From: CAZKZZ01 sp964557375
GTDB lineage: Bacteria > Spirochaetota > Spirochaetia > SPDA01 > CAZJBZ01
DNA: 22,404 nt
Assembly (NCBI GenBank): GCA_964557375.1
Contig: CAZKZZ010000046.1
Span: forward strand, 1-22,404
Direction of reading: 5' to 3'
In this document: positions 7,081 through 14,113 of the stretch, piece after piece
Layout: the number at the start of each line of letters is the position of its first letter
How positions within the stretch are numbered: position 1 is the stretch's first letter
The notes under the pieces: generated by a model
The model's database searches: none
Told to the model about the DNA's origin: nothing
What the model saw: only the letters and a program-made list of their open reading frames with translations
Position numbers and translations under genes: made by a program

Positions 7081-7884
7081 TTATTCTATGAGTACATCTG
7101 CGGCCGGAAACACGGGCCCTTCTTGGCAGACGAGAAAATACCCTTCTTCTTTTTTCTTTCTGACTGCACATCCGTGGCAGTCCCCTATTCCGCAGGCCAT
7201 ATATCCTTCGAGAAACACATACCCCTGAAACATTCCTGCTTCCGTCTGCTGTTGTACATATCCGGCGAATCGACGCGATCCGCAGGTATACACGGCATCG
7301 AGACTGTCCCGGGAGAGGAACTCATCGATTTTATCTCTTGCATCCCCGTGGTATCCGGCGCTGCCGTCGTCCGTGACAACTATGAACTCTGTGGAGAGTT
7401 TTTCCAGAAAATCTCCACATACAATTTTCGATTCAGTTGCAGCGGAGAGAAAGGTGAATACTTTTTTTCCTTCAGCGCGTGCCTTTGCGGCCAGAGAAAC
7501 AACTGCGGCAGCACCTGCACCGCGTACCAGGAGCCCTATCGAGGAAGCATTGAGACTGGTTATTCCTTTTCCTAACGGGCCGAGGACCGAGATTTCATCA
7601 CCCGGATCCAGTTGTGCCAACAGCTGTGTTCCGCGCCCGGTGATTTTTATTAGCAGATGGAAACTATCCGCTTCCGTACCGGTCTGTACTATATCAAACG
7701 GACGCAGAAGGATGGGTTCTAAGGCGTTCCAGCCTTTTATCATGACGAACTGCCCCGGGAGGTTACCGTTTGCAATGTAGCTCTGGGCAATGAGAATATC
7801 GAGATAGTCCCTGCCTATCGGCTCGATCTCTTCGATATATCCGGTTACTCTGCGGGGTGGTGTTCTCCGGCCGACCTCGTGCAT
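7081..7884 (-). CDS. PyrK-like FAD/[2Fe-2S] electron transfer subunit
   Basis: Ferredoxin-reductase-like subunit of 267 residues that moves electrons between NAD(H) and the partner PyrD-type flavoprotein. The FAD motif RPFD is at 61-64, the nucleotide-binding loop VRGAGAAAVVS at about 120-130, and the [2Fe-2S] cysteines follow the PyrK pattern C231-x4-C236-x2-C239-x13-C253 (ACGIGDCHGCA...LVCQEGP). ATG 7884 has AAAGGAA upstream and lies 41 bases from the predicted transcription start. It is the first gene of a two-gene operon with the PyrD-like gene. In a pyr operon it would sit with other pyrimidine genes; none are here, which supports a catabolic or dedicated electron-transfer job. Confidence 0.9.
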   Translation of the reverse strand: MHEVGRRTPPRRVTGYIEEIEPIGRDYLDILIAQSYIANGNLPGQFVMIKGWNALEPILLRPFDIVQTGTEADSFHLLIKITGRGTQLLAQLDPGDEISVLGPLGKGITSLNASSIGLLVRGAGAAAVVSLAAKARAEGKKVFTFLSAATESKIVCGDFLEKLSTEFIVVTDDGSAGYHGDARDKIDEFLSRDSLDAVYTCGSRRFAGYVQQQTEAGMFQGYVFLEGYMACGIGDCHGCAVRKKKEEGYFLVCQEGPVFPAADVLIE

Positions 7885-7921
7885 CGGGCTTTCCTTTACC
7901 TCTTTCGTTATCTCTTAAGGA

Positions 7922-7938
7922 ATTGTAGACTAGTATAC
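7922..7938. promoter_or_regulatory. Operator of the PyrK/PyrD-like operon
   Basis: ATTGTAGACTAGTATAC, the second copy of the operator seen at 6073-6089, again one base from the ideal dyad GTATACTAGTATAC and again placed over the -10 hexamer in the same register. Two copies in matching positions upstream of two operons indicate a shared repressor, most likely the nearby GntR/FCD protein. Confidence 0.65.
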
Positions 7939-7960
7939 TAGAATAATAAATACATTGCAA
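7932..7960 (-). promoter_or_regulatory. Promoter of the PyrK/PyrD-like operon
   Basis: On the - strand TTGCAA (7960-7955), 17-base spacer, TATACT (7937-7932). Start expected near 7925, 41 bases before the ATG at 7884. The -10 is one base from consensus and lies inside the operator. Confidence 0.6.
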
Positions 7961-8022
7961 ATACATTATTCCGATTTTCCGATTGTTTGAAATCGTGTCC
8001 ATATTTCGAGTAGATGTAAAAA

Positions 8023-8781
8023 CTATCGTGCGATCATCATACTCACTTTTTTCCCGAACTTCTGAATGACCGGAGTTCCCGTTCCGTGTCTCACCGACCG
8101 TTCTACCGCCTCGAAGTCGAGTGGTACTGTACCGGCCAATAGTGTCACCGGGTATCCTTCAAAGATCTCAGGGACCATGGGAGTAGAGGGGCCTAATATA
8201 ACGGTCTTCCCCTCTTCAGGCAGCCGGGAAAGCAGGCCTTCGATCGAATTGTTGAGAAACGCGGTAGCAGTAATGATAAACGTATTTGCCCAGTTCTCGA
8301 GCTTCTCGGAAAACCGCGCTTCATCTCCCACCTGGTGGTGAATATCGATAATCTCTACTTCCGCTCCCCGCTCTTTCATCGGGGAGATGAGCGGCTTGAA
8401 AAATCCCACCATGGCCACGTTGCTCCCCGGTCCGATTCCTAAGACCTCGTAAATACCGGTGTCGCCTTTTTCTTCCGGGAGGGACGCTGCCTGCCGGTAG
8501 TTCAGTGCGTTTGTACAGGCAAGTGCGAGGGTCCGCTCGATCGTGTTCTCACTGTTCCACTTTTCCAGCAGAAGCAATGCCGGCTTACCTTCGAAGTTGG
8601 TGTACTCTTTGATGACATGACACCCCGCTTTCCGCGGCAGCCAGGTGTAGGAAAGTCCCATACCGCGGGTACCGCTTTCTGTCTCCACCACGGTATATCC
8701 GAGGCCGATCGTTACCCTGCGGATTATCGCATTCTCGGCCTGCGCCCTGAAATGATCTATTACTTTTTTATTTATATTCAT
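8023..8781 (-). CDS. DUF4213/DUF364 domain protein (putative heavy-metal chelation family)
   Basis: Protein of 252 residues matching the two-part DUF4213-DUF364 layout: an N-terminal enolase-like part (VTIGLGYTVVET, about 23-34, and GMGLSYTWLP) and a C-terminal Rossmann-like DUF364 part (VLGIGPGSNVAMVGFF; FIITATAFLNNSIEGLL; TVILGPSTPMVPEIFEGYPVTLLAGTVP). The family has no proven function; a role in metal binding has been proposed from structure, and members often occur near metal-cofactor genes, which is the case here. The ATG at 8781 has no ribosome site, and the nearest promoter-like sequence would start transcription at the ATG itself. It is 138 bases upstream of the PyrK/PyrD-like operon on the same strand. 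Confidence 0.85.
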   Translation of the reverse strand: MNINKKVIDHFRAQAENAIIRRVTIGLGYTVVETESGTRGMGLSYTWLPRKAGCHVIKEYTNFEGKPALLLLEKWNSENTIERTLALACTNALNYRQAASLPEEKGDTGIYEVLGIGPGSNVAMVGFFKPLISPMKERGAEVEIIDIHHQVGDEARFSEKLENWANTFIITATAFLNNSIEGLLSRLPEEGKTVILGPSTPMVPEIFEGYPVTLLAGTVPLDFEAVERSVRHGTGTPVIQKFGKKVSMMIAR

Positions 8782-8787
8782 GCGGTT

Positions 8788-8816
8788 ATCGTAGCAAAAA
8801 AGAGAGGTATACGCAA
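8788..8816 (-). promoter_or_regulatory. Weak candidate promoter of the DUF364 gene
   Basis: On the - strand TTGCGT (8816-8811), 17 bases, TACGAT (8793-8788); start expected at 8781, which would make a leaderless message. A GTATAC half-site (8807-8812), as in the two strong operators, overlaps the -35. The hexamers are poor, so this is tentative. Confidence 0.25.
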
Positions 8817-8834
8817 TTTTGTATTTCGATTCTG

Positions 8835-9404
8835 TTATCTGTCCAAACGAGCCGGGCAGACAGAAAAACCGGGGAGAACATCATCACAATGTATCGTTGC
8901 GTCGTAGGGATGTTTTTTTACCGGTTCACCCGGCCGGTATGTATAGACTGTCCTGTTTTTATAATCGATGAGGAGGGCGAGTCCGCAGCCGTTTTGTATC
9001 CACATGTTCATTTTCTCCTGCAGAGAAGAGAGCGAATCGGAGTGCGAACGGGTTTCTATAAGAAAATTGGGGGGTCCGGAGATAAACTCCTCGATTTTTT
9101 TTCCATATGAGGGGTGCGTGCGAAGGAGGACAGAGACATCGGGTGAACGGACGTCGCCGTTAGGCAGCTTGAATCCGGCCTGTGAACCGTAGACTTCGGC
9201 CCCGTGTTTCTCAGCCCATTTCCCAGCATGAAGCAAATATCCCGATTCAAGATAGGCGGAATATTTCTTTACCGGTGACTTTACAAGGAGCTCTCCGTTT
9301 ACTCTTTCAAAGCGGTATCCGGAATGTTCATTGCTGAGCCTCTCGAGTTCTTCATCTGTTATGGTATCGGTTTTCGTCCGCGGTGTCGGCGCCATTTTTT
9401 CCAT
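8835..9404 (-). CDS. Uma2-family (DUF820) endonuclease-like protein
   Basis: PD-(D/E)XK-like protein of the Uma2/DUF820 family, which is abundant in many copies in cyanobacteria and several other phyla and has no settled role. Motifs: RFERVNGELLV near the N-terminus, the metal-site SPDVSVL, and FLIETRSHSDSLSSLQEKMNMWIQ with the second acidic residue and the Q/K of the core; usual wording is IEVRSPSDS, so the site is slightly altered (ETRSHSD). The start is uncertain: ATG 9404 is used, GTG 9437 would add 11 residues and ATG 9395 would remove 3; none has a good ribosome site. It is divergent from the VapBC pair and has no visible link to the metabolic genes. Confidence 0.85.
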   Translation of the reverse strand: MEKMAPTPRTKTDTITDEELERLSNEHSGYRFERVNGELLVKSPVKKYSAYLESGYLLHAGKWAEKHGAEVYGSQAGFKLPNGDVRSPDVSVLLRTHPSYGKKIEEFISGPPNFLIETRSHSDSLSSLQEKMNMWIQNGCGLALLIDYKNRTVYTYRPGEPVKKHPYDATIHCDDVLPGFSVCPARLDR

Positions 9405-9468
9405 TTTAAGTGACTGTTCGACGGTTGTCAAATTCACGATTCAAGAAGGGCCGCTAGAGTTTCGGTCC

Positions 9469-9498
9469 TTGACGTCGGATTTACTGTCGATGTATAGT
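9469..9498 (+). promoter_or_regulatory. Promoter of the vapBC pair
   Basis: TTGACG (9469-9474), 18-base spacer, TATAGT (9493-9498). Start expected near 9505. A strong ribosome site AGGAGGA (9524-9530) precedes the ATG at 9534. Confidence 0.6.
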
Positions 9499-9501
9499 AA
9501 A
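9480..9501. promoter_or_regulatory. Inverted repeat over the vapBC -10, likely autoregulatory operator
   Basis: TTTACTGT and ATAGTAAA (one mismatch between arms) are separated by six bases and cover the -10. VapB/VapC complexes normally repress their own promoter by binding such repeats, so this is the natural candidate site. Confidence 0.6.
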
Positions 9502-9533
9502 GAAGGAGGAAAAAAAGCATACTAGGAGGAATA

Positions 9534-9794
9534 ATGCCATTAAATATTAAGAATGATGATATACATGAACGCGCCAAGCAGCTTGCCGAAATTATTAACA
9601 GCTCCATTACCGAAGCTGTAGACATTGCAATTCGGGAAGCTCTCGAGCGAAGACGGTACCGATACGAAAAAAAAGAAAGGTCCATGATCGATGAACTAAC
9701 CGAAATAGCCGAACAAACAGCCTCCTTTCCTGTATACGACCGAAGAGAGCCGGATGAGATAATCGGATATAATGATGAGGGCATCCCAGACTGA
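9534..9794 (+). CDS. vapB: VapB-type antitoxin (PSK transcription-factor family)
   Basis: Small antitoxin of 86 residues. It begins with a short beta-strand segment (MPLNIKNDDI), then a helix (HERAKQLAEIINSSITEAVDIAI) typical of ribbon-helix-helix VapB proteins of the PSK family, a basic helix (REALERRRYRYEKKE), and an acidic flexible tail that would wrap the toxin. ATG 9534 follows AGGAGGA with three bases between. The stop shares one base with the start of the toxin gene (TGATG), implying coupled translation. Its likely job is to neutralise VapC and repress the operon through the repeat at 9480-9501. Confidence 0.9.
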   Translation: MPLNIKNDDIHERAKQLAEIINSSITEAVDIAIREALERRRYRYEKKERSMIDELTEIAEQTASFPVYDRREPDEIIGYNDEGIPD

Positions 9795-10171
9795 TGGTAC
9801 TCGATACTTCCGCACTCCTTGCTATTTTACAGAATGAAGCGGAGCGTGCTTCATTCATTACAAATATCGTAGAAGCCCCCGTGTGCCGAATATCCGCAGC
9901 CTCCTATGTAGAAGCAGGCATTGTCATGCAATCACGTAACGGAAGAGCGGGCCTCCATCAATTGATGCTCTTTCTCTCTCGGGCAAACGTATCAATAGAG
10001 CCTGTTGATAAGGAGCAGGCTGAATTGGCACTGGAAGCTTACCACCGTTATGGGAAAGGACGGCATAAGGCCGCACTTAATTACGGGGATTGTTTCTCTT
10101 ATGCGCTTGCTTCGGCTAAGGAGGAGCCTCTTCTGTATAAAGGCACTGATTTTTCCCTGACGGATTTATAA
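9794..10171 (+). CDS. vapC: VapC-type PIN-domain toxin ribonuclease
   Basis: PIN-domain ribonuclease of 125 residues. The acidic metal site is complete: D4 (MVLDTSALLAIL), E42 (SYVEAGIV), D98 (NYGDCFSYALA) and D117 (KGTDFSLTDL). VapC toxins cleave tRNA or rRNA when released from VapB. The start overlaps the antitoxin stop. No terminator is evident after it; the next element is the 15-base box at 10183. Full motifs and an intact partner suggest a working module. Confidence 0.93.
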   Translation: MVLDTSALLAILQNEAERASFITNIVEAPVCRISAASYVEAGIVMQSRNGRAGLHQLMLFLSRANVSIEPVDKEQAELALEAYHRYGKGRHKAALNYGDCFSYALASAKEEPLLYKGTDFSLTDL

Positions 10172-10182
10172 GGAAAAATTTA

Positions 10183-10197
10183 TCACTATATGGAATC
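10183..10197 (+). promoter_or_regulatory. Regulatory box A (shared 15-base element) upstream of the transporter/XdhC operon
   Basis: TCACTATATGGAATC. The same element occurs as TTACTATATGGAATC at 16885 and TCACTATATGAAATC at 19821, each upstream of a TTGACA promoter. Here its centre is about 72 bases before the predicted start, one helical turn further than in the other two. Copies A and C also share AATC-N8-GATT. Candidate binding site for the IclR protein encoded at 16072-16827. Confidence 0.65.
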
Positions 10198-10225
10198 TTT
10201 ATCCCGATTTATTTGGTCAAAATAA

Positions 10226-10255
10226 TTGACAGGTGAACAACAGACCGGTTACAGT
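10226..10255 (+). promoter_or_regulatory. Promoter of the transporter/XdhC/amidohydrolase operon
   Basis: TTGACA (10226-10231), 18-base spacer, TACAGT (10250-10255). The predicted start near 10262 lies at or after the first ATG (10257) and just before the ATG at 10263, so the message may be leaderless. The -35 is a perfect consensus; the -10 is weak. Confidence 0.45.
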
Positions 10256-10256
10256 A

Positions 10257-11336
10257 ATGATTATGTGTATAGTAAAAAAAAGAGCGGTCTCGACCGCAGT
10301 ACTAATAACATTCTTTTTGCTGGTAGGAGCGTCTCTGTTCGGACTGGAAGTAACGGACTCGCTGGGGAGAACGGTCCACTTTGATAAACCGCCGGACCGT
10401 ATCGTTATTGCAGGGCGGGCGCTGCTTCTGGTTGCGGATGCTGTGTACATGTTCCCCGATGCAGTGAAAAAGGTACACGGAATCGAGAAGATCACCCAGG
10501 GAAAGGGCGCGTTTATCTCCGTCATAGATCCCCGCTGGGGAGAAAAGCAGATTTTACCGGTCGGAGCAGGAACCGAGGAGATCCTGGCTGCAAAACCGGA
10601 TGCTGTACTGATGAAAAGCTTTATGCGGTCCAAGCTCGGTAAGCCGCTCGAGTCTCTCGGGGTCAAGGTCCTCTATTACGAACTGGAAACTCCGGCACAG
10701 TACTTCGATGACCTCCGGAGCATCGGAACACTCCTGGACAACCGCGAACGCGCCGAAGAGATCATCGCCTATTACCGCACCCGTATCGGCCGGGTGGAGT
10801 CGGCCACAGCGTCCCTGCCTGAAGCGGAAAAACCGACCGCACTGCTCGTATATTACAGTGAGAGAGGCGGGACAACTTCCTTCAATGTACCTCCCTCCTC
10901 CTGGATGCAGACTCTCCTCACCGAAAAAGCGGGCGGTATTCCGGTGTGGAAAGATGAGGTTACCGGCAGCGGCTGGATGAAGGTGGGGGTCGAACAGATT
11001 GCAGCATGGGACCCGGACTACATCTTTCTTACCTCGTATTTCTCGAGTTCAACCGAAGCAGTAGAGAAGGTGAAAGCGGACCCGGTCTGGAAAAATATTC
11101 AGGCTGTACGTAACAGAAACCTCTTTGCCTTCCCGTCCGACTATTACAGCTGGGACCAGCCGGACCCGCGATGGCTGCTGGGACTGCTCTGGATGGGAAC
11201 AAAGCTGCACCCGCAGCGGTTGGCTGAGGTCGACATTATAAGCGAGGTAAAAGAGTTCTACAGAAAACTCTACTTTCTTTCCTCTTCGGAGTACTGGGCA
11301 GCGATCGAGCCGGTGCTGGACGGAGATTTACCCTGA
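10257..11336 (+). CDS. Periplasmic substrate-binding protein of a FecCD-type ABC transporter
   Basis: TroA/BtuF-like solute-binding protein (Fe3+-siderophore/cobalamin/metal oxyanion class), about 359 residues. A positively charged start (IVKKR) and hydrophobic stretch (AVLITFFLLVGASLFG) form a signal peptide without a lipobox cysteine. The mature protein opens VTDSLGRTVHFDKPPDRIV, the hallmark of the class, and has two lobes with EEILAAKPDAVLM and EQIAAWDPDYIFL strands. The start could be 10257, 10263 or a GTG at 10233; the last lies inside the predicted promoter and none has a ribosome site. The next two genes supply permease and ATPase, followed by molybdenum-cofactor genes. MolABC of Haemophilus, of this transporter class, carries molybdate and tungstate, so such a cargo is plausible. 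Ligand residues cannot be assigned by eye. Confidence 0.88.
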   Translation: MIMCIVKKRAVSTAVLITFFLLVGASLFGLEVTDSLGRTVHFDKPPDRIVIAGRALLLVADAVYMFPDAVKKVHGIEKITQGKGAFISVIDPRWGEKQILPVGAGTEEILAAKPDAVLMKSFMRSKLGKPLESLGVKVLYYELETPAQYFDDLRSIGTLLDNRERAEEIIAYYRTRIGRVESATASLPEAEKPTALLVYYSERGGTTSFNVPPSSWMQTLLTEKAGGIPVWKDEVTGSGWMKVGVEQIAAWDPDYIFLTSYFSSSTEAVEKVKADPVWKNIQAVRNRNLFAFPSDYYSWDQPDPRWLLGLLWMGTKLHPQRLAEVDIISEVKEFYRKLYFLSSSEYWAAIEPVLDGDLP

Positions 11337-11338
11337 TA

Positions 11339-12403
11339 ATGGTAAAGTCCCAATGGTCAAGCCTGGCAACGAGAGCGCGGCCCGGCGTACAGCATGGAAA
11401 CCTCCGCTCCATTCTGCTTTTAAGCGGCGGTCTCGCCGTTTTGGTCCTGGTCTCCCTTTTTTTAGGCCGTTATCCCCAAGCCGGATTTGTCTCCCCCTTT
11501 GCTCTTGAAGATGATCCTTTTATGCGCACCATTGTTTTCAACCTGCGGCTGCCTCGGGTCCTCACTGCAGTGCTTCTGGGGATGTCTCTAGGGGCTGCCG
11601 GACAGGTGTTTCAGATGATGTTTTCCAATCCGCTGGTGGAACCCGGTTTTCTCGGGGTCTCTCAGGGGGCGGCGTTCGGTGCGGCCCTTGCTGTCGTGTT
11701 TTTGGGAAACCGGGCCGTGTTTGTTCAGGGGAGTGCGGCTGTTTTTGCGGTAAGCGGACTTGTTCTCTCTTCGGTGCTTGCCCGGAAAATCCGGTTTGGA
11801 GGATGGATCCTGCGGCTGATCCTGGCAGGCATTGCGGTTTCGGCCCTCTTTACAGCAGGCGTGGGTTTCATCAAATACATTGCCGACCCTCTCGAGGAGC
11901 TGCCCGAAATCACATTCTGGCTTTTAGGCGGATTGTGGGGCAGTTCCTGGGAGAGGCTTATTACAATTCTCCCTGTAGTGGTTCCCGCCTTGATCATCCT
12001 CACAGCGCTCAGGTGGCGGCTCAATGTCATGTCTCTAAGCGATGAAATCGTCCACTCCCTCGGGGTCACTCCGCAGGTGGAACGGGTGCTTCTTTTGGGG
12101 AGTGCTACGGCTGCAACCGCATCGGTTATTTCAGTTACCGGTATTATCAGTTGGATCGGATTGATCGTTCCCCACATGGCCAGACGGATTTTCGGGGTCG
12201 ATACGAGATATTCACTCCCCGGTGCCATGCTCATCGGGGCACTGTTTGCCGTAATCTGTGATGATGCTGCACGGACCCTCCTGGCCGGAGAGCTTCCGTT
12301 GGGAATTATCTCTTCATTTTTCGGAGCCGTTTTCTTTCTGATTATCATGGCTTCCAAAAAACCGCGGCGGGGTAAAGAGCACGTACGGAGGACGGACCGG
12401 TGA
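11339..12403 (+). CDS. FecCD/BtuC-type ABC transporter permease
   Basis: Multi-spanning membrane permease of 354 residues. An N-terminal hydrophobic segment (SILLLSGGLAVLVLVSLFL) is followed by the family motif LRLPRVLTAVLLGMSLGAAG, then SNPLVEPGFLGVSQGAAFG, and near the C-terminus the cytoplasmic coupling region GIISWIGLIVPHMARRIFG (the BtuC L-loop that meets the ATPase). Hydrophobic stretches are consistent with about ten helices. It starts two bases after the binding-protein stop and its own stop overlaps the ATPase start (GTGA), so the three are co-translated. Cargo as argued for the binding protein. Confidence 0.93.
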   Translation: MVKSQWSSLATRARPGVQHGNLRSILLLSGGLAVLVLVSLFLGRYPQAGFVSPFALEDDPFMRTIVFNLRLPRVLTAVLLGMSLGAAGQVFQMMFSNPLVEPGFLGVSQGAAFGAALAVVFLGNRAVFVQGSAAVFAVSGLVLSSVLARKIRFGGWILRLILAGIAVSALFTAGVGFIKYIADPLEELPEITFWLLGGLWGSSWERLITILPVVVPALIILTALRWRLNVMSLSDEIVHSLGVTPQVERVLLLGSATAATASVISVTGIISWIGLIVPHMARRIFGVDTRYSLPGAMLIGALFAVICDDAARTLLAGELPLGIISSFFGAVFFLIIMASKKPRRGKEHVRRTDR

Positions 12404-13218
12404 GACGGGAGACGAGCAGTTTGACGGAGGCTGTTGATACCTGCGGCTACGCAGTCAGGTTCGAAAATGTTCATTTTTCTTATTCACCGGAGAAAAGGGC
12501 CGTTCTTACCGGGTTCGATCTTGGAATGGAAGAGCAGTCCGTCACTGTTGTTCTCGGAGCAAACGGGGTGGGGAAGACCACCATGCTTCATCTCGCACTG
12601 GGATGGCTCGCACCGCAGGAGGGGGAGGTGTTGGTAGGCGACCGTCCGGTGCACGGGCTCAACCAGAAAGAACGGGGCAGGTTGATGAGCCTGGTCCCGC
12701 AGAAAGAACACCTCCCGTTCGACTATTCGCTCTTAGAGTATGTGCTTTTGGGACGGACCCCGTATCTCAAACCCCTCGAACAGCCTGGACCCGGCGATAT
12801 AGACATTGCAGCAGACGCACTCGTACAGGTGGGGCTCGACCCTCGAGATACGCGCCCCATTCCCAGTTTGAGCGGCGGGGAGCGGCAGCTGCTCTTGATA
12901 GCCCGTTCCTTAGCACAGCAGCCTAAGATCCTTCTCCTGGACGAACCGACGTCTCATCTGGATTTGAAAAACAAACGGACCGTGGTGGAACTTATCAACA
13001 GACTCGTGGACGAAAACGGGTTGAGTGCTATCGTCACCACCCATGAACCGGAAGTTGCTCTCGCCTTGGGTAGATACGGAGTGTTGATGCGTGACGGCCG
13101 AGTGTTGTTCAGCGGTACGACCGAAGAGGTATTTACATCCGAGCTTTTAAGCAAGACGTACGATGCTGTAGTGACCGTAACGGACATAGAGGGAAAACGG
13201 GTAGTGCGATGGCTGTGA
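12400..13218 (+). CDS. ABC transporter ATP-binding protein (FecE/BtuD type)
   Basis: Cytoplasmic ATPase of 272 residues energising the upstream permease. All motifs are intact: Walker A GANGVGKT (53-60), Q-loop Q101, signature LSGGE (157-161), Walker B ILLLDEP (177-183) with D181/E182, and H-loop H215 (TTHEPE). The start is GTG at 12400, overlapping the permease stop by four bases. The first 18 or so residues (RRETSSLTEAVDTCGYA) precede the usual domain start. The gap to the XdhC gene is 64 bases with no clear terminator, so read-through is likely. Confidence 0.95.
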   Translation: MRRETSSLTEAVDTCGYAVRFENVHFSYSPEKRAVLTGFDLGMEEQSVTVVLGANGVGKTTMLHLALGWLAPQEGEVLVGDRPVHGLNQKERGRLMSLVPQKEHLPFDYSLLEYVLLGRTPYLKPLEQPGPGDIDIAADALVQVGLDPRDTRPIPSLSGGERQLLLIARSLAQQPKILLLDEPTSHLDLKNKRTVVELINRLVDENGLSAIVTTHEPEVALALGRYGVLMRDGRVLFSGTTEEVFTSELLSKTYDAVVTVTDIEGKRVVRWL

Positions 13219-13282
13219 TATTCGATGCGGGTAGGGAAGCAGGTGAGACCGGAGCATCATAATATGCAAGGTGGTAAAACAT

Positions 13283-14113
13283 ATGACTGATATATTTGCA
13301 CGGGTTTCACAATTACGCGAACAAGGCGTTCCGTTTTCTCTGGCAACAATTGTCAGTGTAGAGGGGTCTACTCCGCGGGATGCCGGGTCGAGGATGATTA
13401 TTTTCGGCGACGCAACGACGGAAGGTACGATCGGCGGCGGAGGGATCGAGAAGCAGGTAATCGAAGACGGGGTGCGGCTTTTAAAAGAGAACCGAAGTGA
13501 GCGGATCACCTACGATTTGGGAACGGGCGGAGAGGGCGTTGCCCTCGATATGGCCTGCGGGGGAAGGACTGAAGTACTGATCGAACCGTTTAAACCGTCC
13601 ATTAAGGTGTTTATTTTCGGTGCGGGGCATATCGGAAAAGTGTTGGCAAAACTGTGCACAATGCTCGGGTTTCCCTTCTGGATTATCGACAACCGCGCGG
13701 AGTACGCGGCCGGGGAAGAGTTCCCCACGGCACGGGAAGTGGTCTGTGGAGATTTCAAAGAGAGCTTCGAAAAGCTTCCCATCGATAAACGGAGCTACAT
13801 CATCATCGTTACCTACGGACACAGATTCGATGCGGTTTGTCTCGAAGAGGCCGTAAAAACCGAGGCCGCCTATATCGGCATGATCGGAAGTAAAACCAAG
13901 GTCCGGGGTAATTTTAATGAATTGAAAGAGAAGGGAGTCGATGTAAGTGATCCGAGAATATTCGCTCCAATCGGACTGAAACTCGGGGACAATTCTCCTG
14001 AAGAGATCGGATTGAGCATCATTGCAGAAATCATAAAAGTAAAGTCAAGCGGGAGTGCCGAGCATATGCGGGAGACGCTGAAACAGCCGCAGCAAGGAGC
14101 TTCTCATGGGTAA
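13283..14113 (+). CDS. XdhC/CoxF-family molybdenum cofactor insertion/sulfuration chaperone
   Basis: XdhC-family chaperone of 276 residues; such proteins bind molybdenum cofactor, help its sulfuration and deliver it to xanthine-dehydrogenase-type enzymes. The N-terminal XdhC/CoxI domain has ATIVSVEGSTPRDAGSRMII and TIGGGGIEKQVIE, and the C-terminal Rossmann domain has VFIFGAGHIGKVLAKL, VTYGHRFDAVCLEEAV and YIGMIGSKTK...APIGLKLG. ATG 13283 is chosen because AAGGTGG ends 8 bases before it; an in-frame GTG at 13271 is part of that ribosome site. It overlaps the nucleotidyltransferase gene by 8 bases. Its client is likely the molybdenum hydroxylase beginning at 19920. Confidence 0.93.
   Translation: MTDIFARVSQLREQGVPFSLATIVSVEGSTPRDAGSRMIIFGDATTEGTIGGGGIEKQVIEDGVRLLKENRSERITYDLGTGGEGVALDMACGGRTEVLIEPFKPSIKVFIFGAGHIGKVLAKLCTMLGFPFWIIDNRAEYAAGEEFPTAREVVCGDFKESFEKLPIDKRSYIIIVTYGHRFDAVCLEEAVKTEAAYIGMIGSKTKVRGNFNELKEKGVDVSDPRIFAPIGLKLGDNSPEEIGLSIIAEIIKVKSSGSAEHMRETLKQPQQGASHG

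Noticed and set aside
6538..7575. + strand open frame of 345 codons across the PyrD/PyrK-like genes
   Set aside because: It crosses two well-supported - strand genes and has no recognisable domains.
10240..10248. ACAGACCGG shared with 19855-19863 downstream of two of the TTGACA boxes
   Set aside because: Nine bases at different distances from the promoter elements and absent at the third promoter; may be chance.
13211..13264. Short frame of 17 codons between the ATPase and XdhC genes (ATGGCTGTG...)
   Set aside because: Too short, no ribosome site and no resemblance to known leaders; most likely chance.
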